From NCBI GenBank assembly GCA_052034865.1, contig JBPOIC010000044.1:1-20823 (forward strand): a DNA stretch of 20,823 nt, given 5' to 3'. The notes under the pieces are model-generated. The model did no database searches and was not told the origin of the DNA. It was given only the letters and a program-made list of their open reading frames with translations. Shown piece by piece: positions 1-7,104 of this stretch; positions within the stretch are counted from its first letter, which is position 1, and the number at the start of each line of letters is the position of its first letter. A program made the translations under genes and the position numbers. Source of the stretch: JBPOIC01 sp052034865. Lineage in GTDB: Bacteria > UBA10199 > JADFYH01.

Positions 1-1209
1 GATCCCAAATTTTTCTCCACGACGGGCAGGATACATGTATGCCAGATAATTAAGCGCTGGGGTTGCTAAAAATACGTATAGGATGAATCCAGGTTCAAAA
101 CGGACCGGCAAACGGGTCAGATAGTAAGCGGAGGGGAGGGGAATCGAGATCCGATCCATTAAAAAAAGCGTCAGAAGGCCCAGAAAAGTTCCCAACACAG
201 TCCCCACCACTCCCAGATGAAGACCAACGCGGATAAAAATCCTCCGAATCTGTTTGGGCCCCATTCCCAAGGCTTTAAAAATCGCGATTTCTTTCTGTTT
301 ATCGGCCACCAGCATAAAAATAAGGCTGAAGGCATTAAAAGTCGCAATCACCCCCATCACAGTGAGTACCAGCAACATCCCAACACGCTCCAGTTGCAGG
401 GCGCGAAAAAGCTTGCGGTTTTTTTCACTCCAGGTGGTTGCCTGATATTGTCCAGTCAATTCCTGATTGAGATGGATTGCAACCTGAGACGCAGAAAACA
501 GATCCGAAAGCTCGATGCCCCACAAGGTAGGCACTTCGGTCGCCGGGACGAGCCTGCGGGCCTCACTCAAATCGATCACGCAAAACCGGCTGTCATAATC
601 GTAATATCCCGTTTTAAAAGTACCGATGACTCGAAATCGGCGTGTTTTGGGATGCATTTCTCCTGAAGGATCGACTTCACCAAACGGATAGATCAACTCC
701 ACCTCGGGATTTAAGTCCGGATCAATTCCCAGGGTTCGCGCAAAATCAGCTCCTAACAAAACACCTGGAAGGTTATCGGATGATGACTTTAAATCCTGAA
801 GGCTGAAGTTTTTTGTAAAGACAGGTTTGAGTTTTTCAAAAAAGGATGTGGCGGATGCGTCGACCGCTTTGATCTTGGCTCCCTGAGCTTCGTCATCGGG
901 AGTCCGCAAAATGCCTTCGGTTTCAAGAAACGGTGAAAGAGAGTGAGGAGAGATTGAGGAAGAAAACGCTGGCCTCTGTTTGCCAGAAAATAGTTCTGCC
1001 TGAACAGGAGTGAGGATGATCGCGGGAGAGAAGCGGATTAACTTTTCTTTGATTTCAGCGCCAAAACCGGCCATCACCGACTGAATCACCAGAATGGCAA
1101 AAACGCTTACAGCTACGCCACCCACGGCGACCCACGCCAGCAGACGAACCATCCACGACTTTTTTTGTCCGAAAAGATAACGACGGGCAACGTAGGTCTC
1201 CAGGGACAT
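1..1209 (-). CDS. LolC/LolE-family lipoprotein-releasing ABC transporter permease (3' end off window)
   Basis: Inner-membrane permease of the LolCDE system, which extracts outer-membrane lipoproteins from the inner membrane and passes them to LolA. The frame is open for 403 codons from an ATG at 1209 to base 1, so the stop lies outside; the family is about 400-415 residues, so little is missing. It starts MSLETYVARRYLFGQKKSW, typical of LolC/E. A first membrane helix covers about residues 22-45, a large MacB-type periplasmic domain follows to about 270, then FtsX-type helices near 274-296, 331-350 and 375-390. The cytoplasmic loop KQKEIAIFKALGM after the second helix is the usual FtsX/LolC coupling signature. 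GGGAGGGG lies just before the ATG. lysS ends 11 bases upstream, so the two are probably cotranscribed, and lolD may follow outside. LolC, LolE or a fused LolC/E type cannot be told apart here. Confidence 0.9.
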   Translation of the reverse strand, partial: MSLETYVARRYLFGQKKSWMVRLLAWVAVGGVAVSVFAILVIQSVMAGFGAEIKEKLIRFSPAIILTPVQAELFSGKQRPAFSSSISPHSLSPFLETEGILRTPDDEAQGAKIKAVDASATSFFEKLKPVFTKNFSLQDLKSSSDNLPGVLLGADFARTLGIDPDLNPEVELIYPFGEVDPSGEMHPKTRRFRVIGTFKTGYYDYDSRFCVIDLSEARRLVPATEVPTLWGIELSDLFSASQVAIHLNQELTGQYQATTWSEKNRKLFRALQLERVGMLLVLTVMGVIATFNAFSLIFMLVADKQKEIAIFKALGMGPKQIRRIFIRVGLHLGVVGTVLGTFLGLLTLFLMDRISIPLPSAYYLTRLPVRFEPGFILYVFLATPALNYLAYMYPARRGEKFGI

Positions 1210-1220
1210 ACCCCTCCCAA

Positions 1221-2711
1221 TCACGACCTTTTTTCCTGACGCATGTGAGGAAACAAAATCACATCCCGAATGGAGGATTGATCGGTTAAAAGCATGACTA
1301 AACGATCAATTCCAATCCCCTGCCCGGCCGTTGGCGGCATGCCATATTCGAGGGCACGAATATAATCGTCATCGAGGTACATCGCTTCATCATCTCCTTT
1401 TTCACGCGATTCCACTTGCTTTAAAAACCGTTCTCGCTGATCGAAGGGGTCATTCAATTCAGAAAACCCATTCGCAATTTCACGTCCGTAAATAAAGAGC
1501 TCGAAACGATCGGTATAGCGTGGATCTTCATCATTTTTACGGGAAAGCGGGGAGACCTCGGTAGGATAGTGGGTAACAAAGGTTGGCTGAATCAGCTTGG
1601 GCTGAACAAGCTTGTCAAAAATTTCTGTCAGAATCGCCAGATGATTTTCTTCTTCGTACTTCAGCTTGATCTCAAGCTTTTGTGCCAAACGCAAGGCGGC
1701 CGCCCGATCTTTAAGGACTTCTTCTGAAACTCCCCCAATTTCTTTCAAGGAATCGAGCAAGCGAATTTTTCTGAAAGGGGGTTTAAAACTCAAGGTTTCG
1801 TTTTGATAAACAACTTCTTCTTTTCCAATCACTTTTTGGACCAATTGCCCGAACATCTCTTCGGTCAATGCCATGAGATCTTCATAGGTCGCATAGGATT
1901 GATAAAACTCAAGCATCGTAAATTCGGGATTGTGCTGGATAGAGATCCCTTCGTTTCTGAAATTGCGATTAATCTCAAAAACGCGTTCGATTCCCCCCAC
2001 AACCAATCTTTTTAAATAAAGTTCAGGGGCAATGCGCAGATAAAGATCCATATCGAGGGTATGATGATGGGTTACAAAAGGACGCGCAGCCGCGCCCCCG
2101 GGAATGGCATGCATCATCGGGGTTTCGACTTCCAGAAAATCCCGTGCGACAAAAAACTCGCGAATTGCCTGAATGATTTTGGATCTTAAAATGAAGGTCT
2201 GCCGGACTTCGTGGTTGACGATGAGATCGACATAGCGTTGGCGATAGCGGGTTTCCACATCCGATAATCCATGCCACTTTTCGGGCAAGGGACGGATCGA
2301 TTTGACGGCGATGCGAAACTGATGGGCCTTTAAGGTTAATTCATCGGTCTTGGTGCGAAAAAGAGGGCCCTCCACAAATATAAAATCTCCAATATCCAAA
2401 GTCTTGAATAACTCAAAGGCCTCATCAGGGATGCTTCCCTTTTGAATAAACACCTGCATCTGAGCCGAACGATCTTTAAGCTGCACAAACGCAGCCTTTC
2501 CAAACGAGCGCACCGCCATCACTCGTCCAGCAAGTGAATATTCTTCGGTTTTTTTCTCAAGTTCTTCTTTGGGAGTGGCATCAAAATCGCGCAAAAGATC
2601 TACTGCGCAGTGCTGAGGTTTTAAATCGTTGGGATAGGGAGAGACACCACGGGCGCGCATCTCCTGCATTTTTTGGATCCGCAGATCACGGTATTGATTG
2701 GAGTCTTCCAT
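1221..2711 (-). CDS. lysS: Lysyl-tRNA synthetase, class II
   Basis: Charges tRNA-Lys with lysine in the cytoplasm. The protein is 496 residues, close to the usual 500. An N-terminal OB-fold anticodon-binding domain covers roughly residues 50-150 (SLAGRVMAVRSFGKAAFVQL), followed by the class II catalytic core. Motif 2 is visible as EINRNFRNEGISIQHNPEFT, and motif 3 as GIGIDRLVMLL near the C-terminus. The conserved GREIANGFSELNDP block is also present. I chose the ATG at 2711 (MEDSNQYRDLR) because family members begin here and GAGGGA sits about 8 bases upstream. The frame stays open 49 codons further up, but that part has no similarity to synthetases. It lies 113 bases downstream of murJ and 11 bases upstream of the lolC/E permease, an order common in deltaproteobacterial genomes. 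Confidence 0.97.
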   Translation of the reverse strand: MEDSNQYRDLRIQKMQEMRARGVSPYPNDLKPQHCAVDLLRDFDATPKEELEKKTEEYSLAGRVMAVRSFGKAAFVQLKDRSAQMQVFIQKGSIPDEAFELFKTLDIGDFIFVEGPLFRTKTDELTLKAHQFRIAVKSIRPLPEKWHGLSDVETRYRQRYVDLIVNHEVRQTFILRSKIIQAIREFFVARDFLEVETPMMHAIPGGAAARPFVTHHHTLDMDLYLRIAPELYLKRLVVGGIERVFEINRNFRNEGISIQHNPEFTMLEFYQSYATYEDLMALTEEMFGQLVQKVIGKEEVVYQNETLSFKPPFRKIRLLDSLKEIGGVSEEVLKDRAAALRLAQKLEIKLKYEEENHLAILTEIFDKLVQPKLIQPTFVTHYPTEVSPLSRKNDEDPRYTDRFELFIYGREIANGFSELNDPFDQRERFLKQVESREKGDDEAMYLDDDYIRALEYGMPPTAGQGIGIDRLVMLLTDQSSIRDVILFPHMRQEKRS

Positions 2712-2824
2712 AAGGTCCCTCGTCTTTTCAGAGGAGGTCTGGAATGTCAAGCAGTTGGCTTGGAGGGATGGGTTATCTATAGATACAGACTGGAAGGAGG
2801 AGATGAATTTGAATAAAAAAGGAA

Positions 2825-4420
2825 TTATCGACGGAATTTCATCAATCTGCGCGTCCATCGTTTCGACTCTTCAATTCCCCAAAGACTGGTAATCAAAAAA
2901 TAAAGGATTCCAAAACCTCCGATCACCCCTCCTGCCCGCAGGATGGGATTTGCAGGACTGATGAGTTTTAGCCCCCAGCCCAAGGCTCCGCACAGTAAGG
3001 AGGATGCCCATAGTTTGATCAGAAAGCTTGAGGCAAGGCCTGTTTTACCAATTTTGGAATTTAAGCCACGCTGCAACAAAAAATACTCAAGCCAGGCGGC
3101 AATTCCGGCAGATACTGTGATTCCGGCCGCTCCCCAGGAGGCAGAAATTCCAAACCAGGCTGGAAGTTTGAGCCCTAAATAATATCCCAACACGGTCGCC
3201 AGAAAGACCCGGATCAAGGCAAATCGCAGGGGCGTTTTCGTATCGCGCAGGGAGTAATAGGCTGAAGAATATAGTCGCCCCAAAGTTGTGGCAAACAAGC
3301 CAACGGCATATCCTGCAAGTACCGCCCAGACATAGCGTGTGCTCTCTGCTCCAAACTCGCCGGACTGATAAAGGGCAGAAACAATGACGTCTCCGAGAAA
3401 TAAAAATCCGACGATAGAAGGCACGACAAAAAAGGCAATCTGTCTTAAGCCGTTGTTGATGCGTTTTTGAAAAAACTCGGCTTGATTTTCAAGTCCGTGA
3501 ACTCCCGCCATCACCGGTAATTCTGCTGCCGACATGGAAAGACCAAAAAGACTGATTGGCAGCATATAGATCGCCTGGGCATAGCTCAAAGCGGATACCG
3601 CCCCGCCCGGCAGATAACTCGCCAAGATATTGTCGATATAAGCGCTCACCTGCACCACTCCGCGCGCAATCACGACCGGAATAAAATTTATCAAAATAAT
3701 CCATACCGGCTCGAAGCGTAAGGACAGCCCTAATTTTAAGGAAGGAATCAGACGGAGAGCACCCGGAAGCTGAATCATGAACTGCAACAAACTGCCCGCC
3801 ACCAGCCCCCAGGATGCATAAACAGCAAGACGACTTTGATTAGAGATTGGGCCATGCCAGATCAAAGCGACAATGATCGCCCCATTCCACAACACAGGCG
3901 CTGCATAGGAAAGAAAAAATCTATGATGACTGTTTAAAATCCCCAAACACCAGGCGGAAAGAACCAAAAGCCCTGTTCCGGGAAAAATAATCTGGACGAG
4001 TAGAATGGTTAAAGATCTTTTTTCTCCTGAAAATCCTGGAGCCACGAGATCAATGAGATAAGGCGTGAGATAAATCCCCAAAACAGTCAAAACCGACATC
4101 AACAGACTCAAGATGCTAAAAATAATCCCTGCAACCTTGCCGGCCTTCTCATGATCATTTTTTGCAACCAGATTCGCATAAACCGGAATAAACGAGGCAG
4201 ACAAAACCCCTTCCCCAAACAGGTTTTGTAAAAAATTGGGGATTTTTAAAGCGGCATAAAAAGCATCCCCAGCGTCTGAATTTCCAAAAAAATGCGCAAA
4301 AACCCGCTGACGAATCAGACCTGAGATGCGACTCAGTAAAATCCCAGCCGCAACAAAAAAGGCCCCTGTTTTGGATGAAAGTGACTCAGCATTTTTAGAC
4401 ATTGGCGGAGCTTTAACCAC
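2825..4420 (-). CDS. murJ: Lipid II flippase MurJ (MviN)
   Basis: Flips undecaprenyl-linked peptidoglycan precursor (lipid II) across the inner membrane. The protein is 531 residues, hydrophobic throughout, and fits the 14-helix MOP-superfamily fold. The MviN N-terminal signature is clear: LSRISGLIRQRVFAHFFG, then DAFYAALKIPNFLQNLFGEG with the conserved charged residues. The start is uncertain. The first candidate is a GTG at 4420 with AAGGA very close (2-3 bases), and the second an ATG at 4402 (MSKNAESL) without an obvious ribosome site. The N-terminal helix begins downstream of both, so function does not depend on the choice. It is transcribed away from rpsT, a divergent pairing also known in gammaproteobacteria, and precedes lysS by 113 bases. 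No oddity is seen in the protein. Confidence 0.96.
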   Translation of the reverse strand: MVKAPPMSKNAESLSSKTGAFFVAAGILLSRISGLIRQRVFAHFFGNSDAGDAFYAALKIPNFLQNLFGEGVLSASFIPVYANLVAKNDHEKAGKVAGIIFSILSLLMSVLTVLGIYLTPYLIDLVAPGFSGEKRSLTILLVQIIFPGTGLLVLSAWCLGILNSHHRFFLSYAAPVLWNGAIIVALIWHGPISNQSRLAVYASWGLVAGSLLQFMIQLPGALRLIPSLKLGLSLRFEPVWIILINFIPVVIARGVVQVSAYIDNILASYLPGGAVSALSYAQAIYMLPISLFGLSMSAAELPVMAGVHGLENQAEFFQKRINNGLRQIAFFVVPSIVGFLFLGDVIVSALYQSGEFGAESTRYVWAVLAGYAVGLFATTLGRLYSSAYYSLRDTKTPLRFALIRVFLATVLGYYLGLKLPAWFGISASWGAAGITVSAGIAAWLEYFLLQRGLNSKIGKTGLASSFLIKLWASSLLCGALGWGLKLISPANPILRAGGVIGGFGILYFLITSLWGIEESKRWTRRLMKFRR

Positions 4421-4615
4421 GATCCTTCAAAAAGAAAAGAATTTCCTACCCTTTCGCACTGTCAGAAAGAACATAGGGAAGGATGAAATAATGAGAGGAT
4501 TTGAAGACGGAGGACTCCCGTTCGGGAATATCGAAAAAGGGAAAATGGATTGAGGGACTCATCGACTCAAACAAGGATTCTCAAAAATAGTCAGGTCAAA
4601 CGAAGATCCAATTGA

Positions 4616-4634
4616 GTCAAATTGAAAATTTGAC
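4616..4634. promoter_or_regulatory. Perfect inverted repeat in the murJ-rpsT divergent region, overlapping a -35-like element
   Basis: GTCAAATT (4616-4623) and AATTTGAC (4627-4634) form a perfect 8-base inverted repeat separated by GAA. The right arm contains TTGACA (4630-4635), a perfect -35 hexamer pointing at rpsT. The best -10 at a 17-base spacing (TACCCG) is poor, so promoter assignment is weak. A further GTCAAA lies near 4595. This could be an operator or chance dyad symmetry in AT-rich DNA. The rest of 4421-4715 holds nothing else recognisable. Confidence 0.35.
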
Positions 4635-4715
4635 AACCCTGAATCGATTTGTTACCCGGCAAAGCTCATTTTTGTTGTTTTTGAACTTTAAAGATAGCAG
4701 ACGGAAAGGTCACTT

Positions 4716-5021
4716 ATGGCAGAAGCTGGAAAAAAGAAACGTGCGGTTCCCAAAGGACGACATAAAAGCCAGATCAAAAGAGAAAAACAGGATCTCAAGA
4801 GGCACGAAAGAAACGTTCAGGAAAAATCCTTCTTAAAAACCATGGTCAAGAAGGTTCGTGAAGCCGTTGGGCAAAAAGATGCCGATCTTGCAAAGACCCA
4901 ATTAAAAGAAGCTTCCCGTATCATTCAGAAGGCAGGATCCAAAGGAATCATTCACAAAAAGAATGCCTCCCGCAAAGTCTCGCGCCTTTCCACTTTGGTG
5001 CAGAGCCTCTCAACCAAATAA
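4716..5021 (+). CDS. rpsT: 30S ribosomal protein S20
   Basis: Primary 16S rRNA-binding protein of the small ribosomal subunit. The product is 101 residues, somewhat longer than the 86-90 typical of the family; the extra length is a lysine- and arginine-rich N-terminus (MAEAGKKKRAVPKGRHKSQI). The helical body carries the usual S20 elements: SFLKTMVKKVREAV, the region around QLKEASRIIQKAG and KGIIHKKNASRKVSRL. AAAGGT lies 6-7 bases upstream of the ATG. It is divergent from murJ and followed within 60 bases by a strong intrinsic terminator, so it is probably mostly monocistronic. In E. coli S20 represses its own translation; nothing here shows whether that applies. Confidence 0.95.
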   Translation: MAEAGKKKRAVPKGRHKSQIKREKQDLKRHERNVQEKSFLKTMVKKVREAVGQKDADLAKTQLKEASRIIQKAGSKGIIHKKNASRKVSRLSTLVQSLSTK

Positions 5022-5080
5022 GAAACTCGCATTCTTCCTTAGACATCTCAGGATGTTTGGGAACAAAGTAATTTTTCTTT

Positions 5081-5121
5081 AAAATGCCTTCAAGGTTTGA
5101 TTCTTTGAAGGCATTTTTATT
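5081..5121 (+). terminator. Intrinsic terminator after rpsT
   Basis: A 13-base perfect stem (AAAATGCCTTCAA at 5081-5093 pairs with 5105-5117) has an 11-base loop and merges into a T-rich tail (TTTTTATTTT). It lies 59 bases after the rpsT stop and only 22 bases before the next start codon. Confidence 0.9.
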
Positions 5122-5143
5122 TTATCCGTTTGGTTTTTATCCT

Positions 5144-5548
5144 ATGGGAAATTCTTCTTCTCAAAAAAAACTAGAAGTGGCTGCAGCTGTGATCGTGGAG
5201 AAAGGCAAATACCTCATCACCAAACGCTTAAAAACCTCCCACCTGGGCCATTGCTGGGAATTTCCGGGTGGAAAGATTGAATTGGGGGAAACTATCGAGG
5301 CCTGTGCTGTTCGGGAATGCGAGGAGGAAGTCGGCATCGAAGTAAAACCCAGGCGTATCCTCAAGGATCTTTGGTACTCCTACCCTGAGGTAGAAGTTCA
5401 CGTTCATTTCGTGCTTTGCGAGATGATCTCAGGCACACCCAAACCTATCGAATGCGAAGAAGCCCGCTGGATCACCCCTGCCGAATTTTCTGAATACGAA
5501 TTTCCTGCAGCGGATATCAAAATAATTGAGGAGTTGCAGGGGCTATAG
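5144..5548 (+). CDS. MutT-like Nudix hydrolase (probable 8-oxo-dGTP diphosphatase)
   Basis: Nudix pyrophosphohydrolase, 134 residues. The N-terminal strand LEVAAAVIVEKGKYLITKR and the phrase GHCWEFPGGKIELGET are those of MutT and its close relatives, which remove oxidised nucleotides from the pool. The Nudix box is complete: G-x5-E-x7-REXXEEXGI runs from GKIELGE through RECEEEVGI with the metal-binding glutamates present. I chose the ATG at 5144 (MGNSSSQKKLEV). The frame is open upstream to 5084, but that extension would be encoded by the rpsT terminator hairpin and is unlikely. No ribosome-binding sequence is visible before 5144, so translation may be leaderless or weak. The next gene, a peroxiredoxin, begins 61 bases on, which suits an oxidative-damage pair. 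Other Nudix substrates cannot be excluded. Confidence 0.88.
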   Translation: MGNSSSQKKLEVAAAVIVEKGKYLITKRLKTSHLGHCWEFPGGKIELGETIEACAVRECEEEVGIEVKPRRILKDLWYSYPEVEVHVHFVLCEMISGTPKPIECEEARWITPAEFSEYEFPAADIKIIEELQGL

Positions 5549-5609
5549 TTTTTGCGAGAACCGGCAGCCAACCCTTCAACTTTTCGAAACACCCAAAAAA
5601 GGATTTCTT

Positions 5610-6074
5610 ATGCCCCTCCCCCTCAAACCGGGTGATAGTGCACCCGATTTTAGCCTGATTGATCAGAATGGAAACACCACTCGCCTGAAAGACTTTAAAG
5701 GGAAGAAAAATGTCGTGTTGTATTTTTATCCGAAAGACATGACACCGGGATGCACACAGGAGGCCTGTGATTTCTCGGAGCATTTTTCTAAGTTTTCAAA
5801 AAAAGAAACGGTGATTTTAGGTGTGAGTTTAGACGATACAAAAAAGCATCAGAAGTTTGTTGAAAAGTATGGACTGAAGCATTTGCTTCTTTCTGATACT
5901 GATCAGAAAGTGGTCAGGGAGTATGGCGTGTTTCAGGAGAAAAGCCTGTACGGGAAAAAGTTTATGGGCATCGTGCGCACGACTCTTGTGATCAACAAAC
6001 AGGGAAAAATTGCACAGATTTTTGAGAAGGTGAAAGTAAAAGATCACTGGAAAGAGGTTTTGGAAGTTCTCTGA
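5610..6074 (+). CDS. bcp: Thioredoxin-dependent peroxiredoxin, PrxQ/Bcp type
   Basis: Reduces hydrogen peroxide and organic hydroperoxides in the cytoplasm. It is 154 residues, the standard Bcp length. The thioredoxin fold begins GDSAPDFSLIDQNG. The active site DMTPGCTQEACDF gives the peroxidatic cysteine C48, with the resolving cysteine C53 five residues later, the atypical two-Cys arrangement of PrxQ. The ATG at 5610 is preferred because AAGGA lies 6 bases before it; upstream codons in the same frame do not look like peroxiredoxin. It follows the Nudix gene by 61 bases and ends just before a terminator that lies inside the 3' end of the convergent glycosylase gene. Confidence 0.95.
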   Translation: MPLPLKPGDSAPDFSLIDQNGNTTRLKDFKGKKNVVLYFYPKDMTPGCTQEACDFSEHFSKFSKKETVILGVSLDDTKKHQKFVEKYGLKHLLLSDTDQKVVREYGVFQEKSLYGKKFMGIVRTTLVINKQGKIAQIFEKVKVKDHWKEVLEVL

Positions 6075-6078
6075 GATT

Positions 6079-6756
6079 TCAGGAGATTGATTTGATGGAC
6101 GAATGACCATGAACCCCGTTGAGAGGGCATTCCTCGCAACGGGGTGTTTTTTTGCAAAAATGTTTTCCGATCATCACGATCTGGGCGTGATATTCATTGA
6201 AAATAGAACCATCCTCAGGAAGATGGTCCATCATCAGCTGTTGCATCTCTTCGTAGGTGGTTTCTTCAGAAACGAGAAAGTGGCGAGATAAAATCCGGTA
6301 CGTGTATTGATCAATCACAAAAACGGGTTTTTGCAGGGCATACAAAAGGATGGAATCCGCCGTCTCTGGGCCAATTCCTTTCACAGCCAGCAGTTTCTCG
6401 CGCAGCCGCTCATGGTTTTCTTCAGCCATCGCCTCGACGCTCCCTCCATATTCTGTCATCAAAAAATGGATCAAATTTTTCAGGCGTTGGGCCTTGAGAT
6501 TGTAGTAGCCCGCTGGGCGAATAACCTCGGCAAGCTGAGCAGGCGGAATTTGCTCGAGGGTGGAAAAAGAAAGCAGCCCATGCTTTTTCAAATTGTGAAT
6601 GGCCTTTTCTACATTTTTCCAATTGGTATTTTGAGTGAGGATGGCACCAACGATCACCTCGAGCGAGCTCTCGGCCGGCCACCAATGTAAAGGACCAAAG
6701 TGAGCAATCATCTTGTCGTAAATCTCTTGAAGAATTTTGGAAGTAGATGAGGTCAT
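6079..6756 (-). CDS. Endonuclease III-like HhH-GPD DNA glycosylase (COG2231-type)
   Basis: Base-excision repair glycosylase of the helix-hairpin-helix family, 225 residues. The phrase WWPAESSLEVIVGAILTQNT followed by WKNVEKAI is typical of the endonuclease III-related group that includes MagIII-type 3-methyladenine glycosylases. The hairpin VKGIGPETADSILLYA (about residues 125-140) is followed by the catalytic aspartate D149 in FVIDQYT. At the position of the E. coli Nth catalytic lysine there is a glutamate (E131), which suggests a monofunctional glycosylase without lyase activity. The C-terminal iron-sulfur motif reads C201-x5-C207-x2-C210-x5-H216, with His at the fourth ligand position. 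The ATG at 6756 lies 8 bases after a terminator and has no ribosome site; an internal ATG at 6711 is the alternative, but residues 8-16 look conserved in the family. It converges with bcp 4 bases away. Confidence 0.85.
   Translation of the reverse strand: MTSSTSKILQEIYDKMIAHFGPLHWWPAESSLEVIVGAILTQNTNWKNVEKAIHNLKKHGLLSFSTLEQIPPAQLAEVIRPAGYYNLKAQRLKNLIHFLMTEYGGSVEAMAEENHERLREKLLAVKGIGPETADSILLYALQKPVFVIDQYTYRILSRHFLVSEETTYEEMQQLMMDHLPEDGSIFNEYHAQIVMIGKHFCKKTPRCEECPLNGVHGHSSIKSIS
6113..6153 (+). terminator. Intrinsic terminator for bcp, inside the 3' end of the glycosylase gene
   Basis: ACCCCGTTG (6113-6121) pairs perfectly with CAACGGGGT (6137-6145) across a 15-base loop, followed by G and seven T residues. 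It ends plus-strand transcription after bcp. The same bases encode part of the last C-terminal residues of the convergent glycosylase, including its iron-sulfur ligand region. Confidence 0.85.
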
Positions 6757-6764
6757 GCAAAATC

Positions 6765-6800
6765 AAAAAGGCGTTCATGTGAAGGATGAACGCCTTTTTT
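6765..6800 (-). terminator. Intrinsic terminator downstream of the small zinc-finger-like gene
   Basis: GGCGTTCAT (6770-6778) pairs with ATGAACGCC (6786-6794) around a 7-base loop, flanked by A5 on the left and T6 on the right, so it can work in both directions. On the minus strand it follows the 78-residue gene and stands 8 bases before the glycosylase start codon. Confidence 0.88.
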
Positions 6801-6834
6801 ACATCAACAAAACATCAGAATTGGTATGCGAGAC

Positions 6835-7071
6835 TTAAGCCGCAGGAGCCCCTGCAGAAGTACCTTTGCGAGCAGCAGCCCAGGCCCCGTAATGGGTTTC
6901 GCACATTCCTTTTTGAAGCATAGGTTTCTTGCACGATTCATTGCTGCAGGTTTTGTAACGGATTTTACCAAACTCTCCCTGGCGCCATTTCTTATAATGT
7001 ACATTGCAATAATCTTTTGCACGGTAAGGTCGTTTGCAATCCTTGATTTTACAGGTTTTGGCTTCGGCCAT
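6835..7071 (-). CDS. Small protein with two tandem C-x4-C-x9-C-x2-H zinc-finger-like repeats
   Basis: A 78-residue basic protein without signal peptide or membrane segment. It is an internal duplication with a 35-residue period: C7-x4-C12-x9-C22-x2-H25 and C42-x4-C47-x9-C57-x2-H60. Each unit carries C-K-(R/K)-P and H-Y, and the units are joined by KKWRQGEFGKIRYK. The tail is alanine- and glycine-rich (about residues 63-78). Such spacing suggests one zinc ion per repeat. Similar small cysteine-rich proteins occur in deltaproteobacteria, often annotated only as cytoplasmic or vegetative proteins; that is recollection, not a search. The start is secure: AAGGAG lies 7 bases before the ATG at 7071. 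A terminator follows 34 bases after the stop, and a membrane protein gene lies 33 bases upstream. Nucleic-acid binding is plausible but unproven. Confidence 0.85.
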   Translation of the reverse strand: MAEAKTCKIKDCKRPYRAKDYCNVHYKKWRQGEFGKIRYKTCSNESCKKPMLQKGMCETHYGAWAAARKGTSAGAPAA

Positions 7072-7104
7072 GACGGTCTCCTTTTAATGATCGATTCGTT
7101 TGAA

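Noticed and set aside
217..666. 149-codon plus-strand frame
   Set aside because: It lies opposite the LolC/E permease, whose sequence shows clear family motifs; the plus-strand product resembles nothing and has odd composition.
2774..2785. 12-base palindrome TATCTATAGATA upstream of lysS
   Set aside because: It might contain a -10, but no -35 lies at a suitable distance, and short AT palindromes are common by chance.
2712..2858. 49-codon N-terminal extension of lysS
   Set aside because: The extension does not resemble LysRS. The ATG at 2711 has a ribosome site and a standard family start.
2698..2892. Plus-strand frame with AAGGAGGAG before an internal ATG at 2802
   Set aside because: The purine run is too close to the ATG for normal spacing, and the frame runs antisense into the 3' end of murJ. 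Probably coincidence in the murJ-lysS spacer.
5084..5143. 20-codon N-terminal extension of the Nudix protein
   Set aside because: It would be encoded by the rpsT terminator hairpin and T-tail; the domain begins after 5144.
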